From NCBI RefSeq assembly GCF_002197645.1, contig NZ_CP021874.1:2914001-2978000 (forward strand): 64,000 nt of DNA. Reading direction: 5' to 3'. The notes beneath the pieces are model-generated. The model was not told the origin of the DNA. It did not search any database and saw only the letters and a list, made by a program, of their open reading frames with translations. The position numbers and the translations under genes are program-made. Source of the DNA: Enterococcus wangshanyuanii (lineage in GTDB: Bacteria; Bacillota; Bacilli; Lactobacillales; Enterococcaceae). Below, piece by piece: positions 45,109-52,013 of the stretch. How positions within the stretch are numbered: position 1 is the first letter of the stretch; the number at the start of each line of letters is the position of its first letter.

Positions 45109-45127
45109 TTTTGAACCTGCGTGTAAT

Positions 45128-46651
45128 TCACAATAACTTTGAACAAATTTGTTGGCTAATTATTTTGATCAAACTTTGCCAAACTATTTGATCATAAGGA
45201 TATTCAAAATAAAAAAATAGTGGCTTCTTTGAGCTAGTTATCTGTAATTGCTCAAAACAATCAGAGATAACTATATCAGCGTCTTTAATAGTACTAGTAA
45301 ATTCAAGAATAGTTGTTCCAAAAATTATAGATAGTTTATTTTTAATAAGATCATATCCGTAAATTGTTTTGGAATATTGAATGAGAATATGCAATTTTGG
45401 TTGATTTACGGCGCTTTTTAAAGCTAGATAAAGAATTTTTGCAAAGTATTCAACTAAGCTAGAATTTTTAGACAATGAGGGGAAAAGTTGTTTACTAAGA
45501 TTTTCGTATGCGTATGTTATTAAATTTTCTTTATGTTCATCAAACAGGTCCATGTTAACTTCTTTATACGGAAAAATTTCATCGATCGATTGAGTAAAAG
45601 GAACTTTTGTACCGAAAAATTGAATGTAAAGTAAATTGAACATAATTTGATAATAGATCAAGTCATAATTTTCTTCTGATAGGCTCAGCATGAACTGGTT
45701 TAAGAACTGGTCTAGAAAAAGCGTTGCAAAATCAGTTAGTGGAAGACTGGAGTTTCTTAAGCGTTGTACAATTAGATGCTTATCTTCAAGGGAATCGATA
45801 TTGGCGATATAAAAACGTGCAAGGAATCCAAAGTATACCTCTTCATTATGAATAATCTGTTTGGTGACTCTATTTTTATGTAGCAGATCTAGAATAGTTT
45901 GTGGAAAGCAAACCGGTGATACGTGTTCAAATATTTCCAAATACGTTAAAAATTCTGGTGTCAAGCATACATAGGATCTTTTATAGATTATTTGCCAGTA
46001 TGTAAACGTTTGAAAATAGATTAGTCTGCTTTTCTGTGAGGGAGAAAGAGAGGTGCTCTTAATAGGAACGGGAAGTTCCGAAAAATATTTAGGAGTACGA
46101 GAAAATGGATTTTCCAAACCTTTGTAAATCGCCCAATAAATATAAAGCATTGTAATGCGTACATCTTTTTCATCACCAATCATATTTTTATATGTATTAG
46201 TATCGGGGAAAGTTATAGAGATATTAAAAGGTTCAAAAGACTTATTTATTCTTTTTAAAATTTTATAGGTATGAGAGAGGCTTAAGTTTATTTCTTGTGC
46301 TAGGGCTTCTGCGCTTGAATAGCGTTTATAAAACAATTCTTTTGAAAGGCAAAATTGTTGTGATGTTTTTATGTAATATAAACTCATTTTATCAATAACA
46401 TAACTAATACTTAGTGATTCATCAATAAAAAGCTTGCAAATGTTATTTACTTTGAATAATGAAACTTTATCTTTATCAAAAAAGATACTTAATCCTTCAC
46501 CTAACTGTTTTTCGCAGCGATAAGCAGTATGTATAGAGATATGTAGATAATTTGCAATTTCTTGAATTGTAAGTCCATTTGAATTACGTATTAACTGTTT
46601 TAATAGTTCAAATTGCTGCCGTTCTGCCCGTTTCATTAGTAGTGTCTGCAT
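45128..46651 (-). CDS. Mga-like transcriptional regulator 2
   Basis: 507-residue regulator of the same family but clearly diverged from its neighbour. HTH regions are seen in NGLTIQEIANYLHISIHTAYRCEK and SSAEALAQEINLSLSHTYKILKRI; a helical PRD-like centre and an EIIB-like C-terminus (KDADIVISDCF) follow. The ATG at 46651 with AGGGAG is preferred over a GTG at 46660. It is divergent from the winged-helix gene, and its promoter region is a perfect 16-bp palindrome with its -10 box at the centre, suggesting autoregulation. It probably controls the WxL operon. Confidence 0.78.
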   Translation of the reverse strand: MQTLLMKRAERQQFELLKQLIRNSNGLTIQEIANYLHISIHTAYRCEKQLGEGLSIFFDKDKVSLFKVNNICKLFIDESLSISYVIDKMSLYYIKTSQQFCLSKELFYKRYSSAEALAQEINLSLSHTYKILKRINKSFEPFNISITFPDTNTYKNMIGDEKDVRITMLYIYWAIYKGLENPFSRTPKYFSELPVPIKSTSLSPSQKSRLIYFQTFTYWQIIYKRSYVCLTPEFLTYLEIFEHVSPVCFPQTILDLLHKNRVTKQIIHNEEVYFGFLARFYIANIDSLEDKHLIVQRLRNSSLPLTDFATLFLDQFLNQFMLSLSEENYDLIYYQIMFNLLYIQFFGTKVPFTQSIDEIFPYKEVNMDLFDEHKENLITYAYENLSKQLFPSLSKNSSLVEYFAKILYLALKSAVNQPKLHILIQYSKTIYGYDLIKNKLSIIFGTTILEFTSTIKDADIVISDCFEQLQITSSKKPLFFYFEYPYDQIVWQSLIKIISQQICSKLL

Positions 46652-46688
46652 ATTTTGCACTCCCTGTGATGAGAAAAGAATTTTGGTT

Positions 46689-46726
46689 TTTTCATCAAAG
46701 TCATTATACGATGACTTTGATGAAAA
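46689..46726. promoter_or_regulatory. Long perfect palindrome in the regulator divergent promoter
   Basis: TTTTCATCAAAGTCAT, 6-nt centre TATACG, ATGACTTTGATGAAAA. It lies between two divergent regulator genes. On the minus strand, TATAAT spans the centre as a -10 box for the Mga-like gene. It is probably an operator for a dimeric regulator. A hairpin in either transcript is the alternative. Confidence 0.7.
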
Positions 46727-46778
46727 TGAAATAGCAGAAAAATATATATAATAAAAAAAGACAAGTAGGAGAAGACAT

Positions 46779-47486
46779 ATGTTTAATATTGGAATATTGA
46801 AATTAAGAAAAAATGAAATAATAAATAATTATGTGCGGAAAAATGAAGAGAAAAACAATTTGTGTTATTTAGAAGAAAAGAATATAAATGGAAATACCTT
46901 GAATAGCATACATGCCATTGTTGCGTTTGAAAGTAATTTAGAAGAAACAACTAAATTGTGTGAACTGTTTCTAAAAATAAAGGACGACTATGATGGACAT
47001 ATTTTTGTTATTTCAATGGATACACAAACGTTAGGAAAGATCGTTTACCTAAGATTAGGAGTTGATTACGTTTTTAATATAAATCAAGGACATGAAGAAA
47101 TTCAGTTAGTTATTGACAATGCTTTAGTCCGAACACGAAAAAGAAAAAAAGTACAATTCGATAGAAAGAAACATCAAGAAAATGAATCACCTTTGGTATT
47201 AGTACGTAATAATTTTAGTGTACTAGTTCATGGAGTAAATGAAGTTTCTTTAACAAAGAAAGAGTATCAAATTCTTGATTTTCTATTTGAAACACCGAAC
47301 TCAGCACGTTCATATCAAGAAATTTATAAAGAACTTTACAATGATTCTACATATGTAGATGGAGGCGTTAAGAATTATAGAGTGGCTAATATCATATTTC
47401 ATTTAAGAAAAAAGATTGAAAAGTTTACAGATAGCAACCAATACATTAAAACTGTTCGTTCTATAGGATATATGCTGGCTATTTAA
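46779..47486 (+). CDS. Orphan OmpR-type winged-helix regulator with degenerate receiver
   Basis: 235 residues. The C-terminal Trans_reg_C winged helix is clear (VSLTKKEYQILDFLFETPN, VANIIFHLRKKIEK, IKTVRSIGYML). The N-terminal ~110 residues have receiver-like patterning, but the phosphoacceptor position (IHAIVAFES) and the acidic pocket are not conserved, so phosphorylation is unlikely. No histidine kinase is adjacent. It heads the WxL operon, with GTAGGAG upstream, and is divergent from Mga-like regulator 2 across the 16-bp palindrome. A direct role in WxL operon control is inferred. Confidence 0.75.
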   Translation: MFNIGILKLRKNEIINNYVRKNEEKNNLCYLEEKNINGNTLNSIHAIVAFESNLEETTKLCELFLKIKDDYDGHIFVISMDTQTLGKIVYLRLGVDYVFNINQGHEEIQLVIDNALVRTRKRKKVQFDRKKHQENESPLVLVRNNFSVLVHGVNEVSLTKKEYQILDFLFETPNSARSYQEIYKELYNDSTYVDGGVKNYRVANIIFHLRKKIEKFTDSNQYIKTVRSIGYMLAI

Positions 47487-47534
47487 CTTTCTGTAATTGT
47501 TAATGAAAAATAAAGAACGGTGGTAACTTGGAGT

Positions 47535-48200
47535 ATGCAAAGGAGTTTAAGTAATTTGGGCAAGTATAAAACATATTATATTTTTGAAGGGATTTGTTTA
47601 ATTAGCTGGGTAGTATATTTGGGGCTATTCTTACAATTATATAAAGAAGCGATATTTTATGTGGATTCTAATGCTGCATTTATTATTCAACTGTTGTTTT
47701 TAGTGGAGTATTATTTCAGCAGCTTATTCACTTATTTTATTATAGGTTTTCTTCTAATAACATCAAATTTATATGTACTGCTATTTTTCCATATAAAAAG
47801 CAAACAAAATAGAGAATTCAATTTAATTAGGTATTCACTGATTATTTTCTTAGTCATCTTCTTGATCAGTGTTGGAATACTGTTGCAGACGAAGCTGTGG
47901 CCGATCTTCTTGTTATTAGTAGTTTTGGCAGCGACTATTGTCTTTATTACTTATGCTTTAACGAAGCATCAAGAAGATGAAGTGGCAGATTATGGGGTGA
48001 ATGAAATAGTAAAAGAGCTGGGACCATTTTCTACAGAGGAAATAGCAATGGAAAATACAAATAATTTTTTTGATTATTGGCAGAAGCATTTTGAAAAAAC
48101 AAACTATGTATTGGCTTATGACATGCACAAAAACAATGATAGTGAATATTCTGTCGAGATTTACGTAAAGTCAATTGTAACAGCAGGAGAAACTAATTAA
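47535..48200 (+). CDS. WxL-locus membrane protein, unknown
   Basis: About 221 residues with four hydrophobic segments (YYIFEGICLISWVVYLGLFL; LFTYFIIGFLLITSNLYVLL; SLIIFLVIFLISVGIL; WPIFLLLVVLAATIVFITYAL) and a soluble C-terminal tail of about 70 residues. No family is recognised. The start is uncertain: ATG 47535 with GGTGG ten bases upstream is chosen over GTG 47520. It lies between the winged-helix regulator and the DUF916 protein and is probably co-transcribed; a sensor or assembly role at the membrane is possible. Confidence 0.6.
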   Translation: MQRSLSNLGKYKTYYIFEGICLISWVVYLGLFLQLYKEAIFYVDSNAAFIIQLLFLVEYYFSSLFTYFIIGFLLITSNLYVLLFFHIKSKQNREFNLIRYSLIIFLVIFLISVGILLQTKLWPIFLLLVVLAATIVFITYALTKHQEDEVADYGVNEIVKELGPFSTEEIAMENTNNFFDYWQKHFEKTNYVLAYDMHKNNDSEYSVEIYVKSIVTAGETN

Positions 48201-48219
48201 AGTGAGGAGTATTTTGACT

Positions 48220-49320
48220 TTGATAAAAAAAATATATGCATTAATACTATCCAGTCTGCTTGTATTGAGCATGACTGCTAATTCATCAACTGTATTTGCT
48301 AAAGATGACCAAGAGTTGTTGGGATATGTTGTATCAGCAGTTTTACCAAACACTCAGCTTGATAAGGAAAAAACATATTTTTATGTTCAAACTGTTCCGG
48401 GAGAAGAACAGGATTTGGAGATAAAAGTAAAGAGTACTAGAAAAGAACCTGTTAAGTTGAAAGTGTTTGTTAAAGATGCAGTAACTGGAATGAATGGTGA
48501 GATTGGCTACAAAGAACCAACGGATAAATCGATGAATTACGACAAAACGCTAGAAGATCCAGTAAGTTCAATGATTGAAATAAAAGAGAAGGAGTTAACA
48601 GTTGAAAATTTTGAGGAAAAAACAATCCATTTGAAAATGACTCCTCCTAATGAACACTATTCAGGCGTTAAGCTTGGAGCAATTGGCATTGGTTTGGCTG
48701 AAGAAGAGAAAGGTTCTAAAGGAGTTAGTACAGGTTTTGCCTATGAAATTGGTGTCATTTTTTCTGAAACTGGAGAAGAATTTAATAACTCTGCTAGTTT
48801 GAATTTAATAGATGTTAAAGCTGCTTTGCATAATGGAAAAAAGATGGTTTTAGCTAATTTACAGAATCCGGAACCAAAGGTATTAGAAAATTTGAATATT
48901 AGCGCAACTATGAAAGACAAAGATGGAAAGGTTGTGAAAGAAAGCAAGGTTCAAGGCTACTCAATGGCACCTAATACTAATTTTGACTATGGGATGGATT
49001 GGGGAATTGCTGAAATGCCTTCTGGAGTATATATTTTAGAACTTGAAGTGAAGAATGATTTTAACAATTGGTCGTTTAAAAAAGAATTTACAATTACAAA
49101 CAAACAAGCAAGTGAAATGAACAAAGCAAGTTTATTCCGCGTCATTACCCCAACAATTATCAAAGTATTAGCCAGCATTTTAGGTGCACTTACAGTAATT
49201 ATTCTATTTATCATTGTGATAAGAAGGAAAAAATGGGAAAAAGAATGGAAGAAAATCAGAATTATGAAGAAGAAAAGAAAACGAAATAACGGACGGATAC
49301 AAAGAACGAAAAGTAGGTGA
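48220..49320 (+). CDS. DUF916/DUF3324 WxL-interacting protein (CscA-type)
   Basis: About 366 residues. A signal peptide ends near STVFA-K. The DUF916 domain (peptidoglycan-binding; YFYVQTVPGEEQDLEIKV start) and DUF3324 domain (host-binding; from about residue 165, IGVIFSE) follow. Then come a membrane helix and a Lys/Arg-rich cytoplasmic tail. This is the WxLIP/CscA architecture that holds WxL proteins at the cell surface. The start is uncertain: TTG 48220, nine bases after GGAG, is preferred over a GTG at 48202. It overlaps none of its neighbours but is tightly spaced in the operon. Confidence 0.85.
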   Translation: MIKKIYALILSSLLVLSMTANSSTVFAKDDQELLGYVVSAVLPNTQLDKEKTYFYVQTVPGEEQDLEIKVKSTRKEPVKLKVFVKDAVTGMNGEIGYKEPTDKSMNYDKTLEDPVSSMIEIKEKELTVENFEEKTIHLKMTPPNEHYSGVKLGAIGIGLAEEEKGSKGVSTGFAYEIGVIFSETGEEFNNSASLNLIDVKAALHNGKKMVLANLQNPEPKVLENLNISATMKDKDGKVVKESKVQGYSMAPNTNFDYGMDWGIAEMPSGVYILELEVKNDFNNWSFKKEFTITNKQASEMNKASLFRVITPTIIKVLASILGALTVIILFIIVIRRKKWEKEWKKIRIMKKKRKRNNGRIQRTKSR

Positions 49321-49326
49321 AAGTAA

Positions 49327-49674
49327 ATGAAAAAGAAAATAAGGATGGCGTTACTTTTTTTAGGAATAGTGTCGATAATCTGTCCGGGAATAAAGGGAAA
49401 CGCTGAGGTAAAAGACAATGGGATTTGGCAAGATGGATCAAAGGCAGAAGTTGAAATCAAGTTTAAAGAAGCTGAGGTACCAATTGTACCTGAGCCCCCC
49501 ATCTATGAACCGCCGTACTCAATAATTCCACCTCAAAAACCAAAAGGGATTTTACCCCATACGGGGGAATTGCTCACCTCGTTTATCATCATGTTAACAG
49601 GCCTGTCTATATTAATTATTTTGATTGGCATCAGTAATTTGAAAAGAGTTTACTACACAGAAATATTGGAGTGA
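49327..49674 (+). CDS. Small LPxTG-anchored surface protein (CscD-type)
   Basis: 115 residues. It has a signal peptide (ALLFLGIVSIICPGIKGNAE), a short Pro-rich middle (VPEPPIYEPPYSIIPPQ), then LPHTGE, a membrane helix and a short basic tail, i.e. a sortase A substrate. Small LPxTG proteins of this size are a regular part of csc/WxL loci (CscD). With almost no folded domain, its job may be to present a Pro-rich segment to partners. The stop is 4 bp before the next gene. The ribosome site is GTAGGTGAAAG. Confidence 0.85.
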   Translation: MKKKIRMALLFLGIVSIICPGIKGNAEVKDNGIWQDGSKAEVEIKFKEAEVPIVPEPPIYEPPYSIIPPQKPKGILPHTGELLTSFIIMLTGLSILIILIGISNLKRVYYTEILE

Positions 49675-49679
49675 AAAAA

Positions 49680-49903
49680 TGAAAGAGTATTTATGGGTTT
49701 ATATATTAGGTGCGGTTGCAGCACTATCGTTTTTAGCTTTTCTTTTAACATTATCGAGGGATATTTTTTTAGTAAAACGTTTGAAATTGGCTAAAATCAA
49801 CTTTAGCTTAAATTTTACGTTACTGCTGATCTCATTGACAAGCATAATTTTGATTATTTATCTATTTGCGTTACTAAAAGACCAAATTCGGATACTAGGA
49901 TAA
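49680..49903 (+). CDS. Small two-helix membrane protein of the WxL locus
   Basis: Roughly 74 residues with two membrane segments (VYILGAVAALSFLAFLLTL and FTLLLISLTSIILIIYLFAL) and a basic loop between them. No family is recognised. It follows the LPxTG gene by a few bases with GGAGTG upstream and is likely co-translated. A role in assembly of the surface complex is only a guess from position. A short GACAG/CTGTC hairpin lies between it and the WxL gene. Confidence 0.6.
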
Positions 49904-49994
49904 ACTGAAATTTTGAGTGAACAATTTAAGACAGTAACTGTCATCAACTTTATCTTTTTTCTATCTACAATAAAATAAAAGGATGATAAAGAAT

Positions 49995-50777
49995 ATGAAA
50001 AAATTACTTTTAACAACAGTGTTGGTATCTTCAGCTGTTTTAGGATTTACAGGAAATGTACATGCAAATGAGCAAAATAAAATAACTGAAACTCCAGAAA
50101 AAACAGATGTAGGAATTAATTTTAAAACAGATGGCGGATCAACGATCGGTCAAGGACCATTTTCAGACCACTTGGCTATTGTATTTAAACCAACTAAATT
50201 TGATTTTGGTACAGAACAAGAAGCAATTCCATTTAAAAAAGTATATACAGAAAAAGTTGATGCATCAAATATCAAGAAAAATAAATATTTGATTGTCAAT
50301 GATGATAGAAAAACAGCTGGATCAGCTGTAGCTGGTTCACCTTGGCATGTCACAGCAACTTATTCGGGGTTATCAGAAAAAGGGAATGCATCGAACACAT
50401 TAGAGTCAGCGCTTAAAATTAAGTTAGAGCCAGTACAAAAATATACCATTGGTACGGATAAAGATCCTATAACTCAGGATATTAAACCTAATGATCCTAA
50501 TGACCCTGCTTCTAATGCTATTACAGACTTTTCAGGTGCTGAGCATGGTGAATTCCGTTTAGGCGCTGATTTAGCAGCTAATGCCTCAGCAGAAGTTGAG
50601 CTATCAAACACTGCGACAACAGTATTTGGTAGAAAAGAAGCAGCTACAGCTATTGGTACTGAAGGGGTTGCCACTAGAATTTCTGAAACGAATCTAACTA
50701 TTGAAGATGGAACTGGTGCTGATGGCAAAACATTTGTAGGTTCTGTAACTTGGCAATTAGCAGATACTTATAAATAA
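49995..50777 (+). CDS. WxL-domain surface protein (CscB-type)
   Basis: 260 residues. A signal peptide is cleaved near NVHA-N. The WxL domain carries both Trp motifs: a first WHVTATYSGL with Trp at about 117, and the C-terminal VTWQLADTYK with Trp at about 253. The C-terminal position of the second motif is diagnostic. Such proteins attach non-covalently to peptidoglycan and to DUF916/DUF3324 partners such as the one at 48220. The ATG at 49995 has AAAGGATG upstream. It is the only clear WxL protein in this locus. Confidence 0.9.
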   Translation: MKKLLLTTVLVSSAVLGFTGNVHANEQNKITETPEKTDVGINFKTDGGSTIGQGPFSDHLAIVFKPTKFDFGTEQEAIPFKKVYTEKVDASNIKKNKYLIVNDDRKTAGSAVAGSPWHVTATYSGLSEKGNASNTLESALKIKLEPVQKYTIGTDKDPITQDIKPNDPNDPASNAITDFSGAEHGEFRLGADLAANASAEVELSNTATTVFGRKEAATAIGTEGVATRISETNLTIEDGTGADGKTFVGSVTWQLADTYK

Positions 50778-50936
50778 ACACATCGAGTAAAAAAGAATAG
50801 ATAAAATAATTTTGTAGATAGAAAAAAATAAAGTGATTGAGAGTTATTGTCTTAGATTGTTCACTCGTTAAATGAGTGAAGTTATGTTGTTTCGGTTGTT
50901 GGTTATTTTAAGTTATATAGAATAGAGGTGTTACGA

Positions 50937-51458
50937 TTGAAAAGAAAATATTCAGGAATCGCAGTATTAGTATTTTCTCTGCAGTTCTTTTTTCCAACAG
51001 CACAAGCCTTAGCTAAAAGTGAAAGTGTCACAGTATACTATTATAATACGAAAGATATTGCAGATCCAGACAAGCCAACGAATCCGGAATATGTGATATC
51101 TGTCCCCTCAGAGTTGAATTTTACAAAAGAAAAACGTCGTATTGATGCGACTGTTTCAATGAATAACTTAAAGGGAGGGCGATATACAGGTACGAAAACA
51201 GCAAAGGTCACAGTTACATCAAAAAACAAATATGCACTGGCGCACACAGATAATTTTGCTGAAATTTCTTATAGTTTGATTAAGTATGACGCATCAAATG
51301 TTGGAAGTACAATAACAACAACTCAGTCAGAGATAGGGGTTTTTGATAAGACAAATCCTATCGTTAAGTCAGAAGCAATATTAGGGGCTACAACTGTAGC
51401 TAAGAAAAATATGGGGACCTATACAGATGTTTTAACCTACACAGTCAAAAACTTATAA
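50937..51458 (+). CDS. Secreted beta-rich protein of the WxL locus
   Basis: 173 residues with a signal peptide (cleavage near AQALA-K). The mature part alternates polar and hydrophobic residues in short strands (EYVISVPSELNFT, TAKVTVTSKNKYAL) and ends GTYTDVLTYTV, a pattern common in immunoglobulin-like or pilin-like beta-sandwich surface proteins. It has no WxL, LPxTG or lipobox, so retention must come from partners. It starts at TTG with GAGGTG seven bases upstream. A 7-bp hairpin (TTCACTC/GAGTGAA) lies in the 150-bp gap before it. Confidence 0.65.
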   Translation: MKRKYSGIAVLVFSLQFFFPTAQALAKSESVTVYYYNTKDIADPDKPTNPEYVISVPSELNFTKEKRRIDATVSMNNLKGGRYTGTKTAKVTVTSKNKYALAHTDNFAEISYSLIKYDASNVGSTITTTQSEIGVFDKTNPIVKSEAILGATTVAKKNMGTYTDVLTYTVKNL

Positions 51459-51476
51459 AGTTATTGGAGATAGTAA

Positions 51477-52007
51477 ATGAAAAAAATAAAGAAAAATAGA
51501 AAAAGGACGAAACGACAATCGTCAGTTGATAAATATAAGATTTACGGTAGTATTGTTGCATTCTTGCTTTGTATAGGAGTACTTTTATTTTTCTTTCTAT
51601 CACAAAAAAGTGAGGAAACTTATGCGATTGATGGTTCAGCGGTTGATTATAAGACAACTATTGAGAAACCAGCTGATTTAGGAACAAATATGATTACTTT
51701 TCCAGCCTATGGAGAAATGAGCCTTCATCAAGGGACAGATCAGTTGCCGATAGCATTGGTAAACCCCGAGTTTAATAAGGCGTTGATCCAGTTTATTGTG
51801 ATCTTGGACGATCGTGAAGTTCCATTACTAACGACTGGATTAGTTGAATCGGGTAAAGCTGTTTTAGGTGTACCATTACCAGAAAATCTGAAAGCAGGCA
51901 AACATGAGATTCATTTGGAGATGCTTGGGTATACAAAGTCAAAAACACCGACACGCTTATCTGGGACTAAGACATCATTTACCCTAATGATTGTTGAAAA
52001 GGAGTAG
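51477..52007 (+). CDS. Membrane-anchored extracellular protein of the WxL locus
   Basis: 176 residues. A very basic cytoplasmic start (KKIKKNRKRTKRQ) is followed by one membrane helix (YGSIVAFLLCIGVLLFFFL) and an extracellular domain of about 130 residues with strand-rich patterning (NMITFPAYGEMSLHQGTDQ, IQFIVILDDREVPLLTTGLV). This is type II orientation, so the domain faces the wall. No family is recognised. It lies 18 bp after the beta-rich protein and 6 bp before the 888-residue protein, so it probably acts with them. Confidence 0.65.
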   Translation: MKKIKKNRKRTKRQSSVDKYKIYGSIVAFLLCIGVLLFFFLSQKSEETYAIDGSAVDYKTTIEKPADLGTNMITFPAYGEMSLHQGTDQLPIALVNPEFNKALIQFIVILDDREVPLLTTGLVESGKAVLGVPLPENLKAGKHEIHLEMLGYTKSKTPTRLSGTKTSFTLMIVEKE

Positions 52008-52013
52008 GTTACT

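Noticed and set aside
48987..49502. Minus-strand ORF of 171 codons across the DUF916 and LPxTG genes
   Set aside because: It is antisense to two well-supported genes and its hydrophobic run is the complement of Lys-rich coding sequence.
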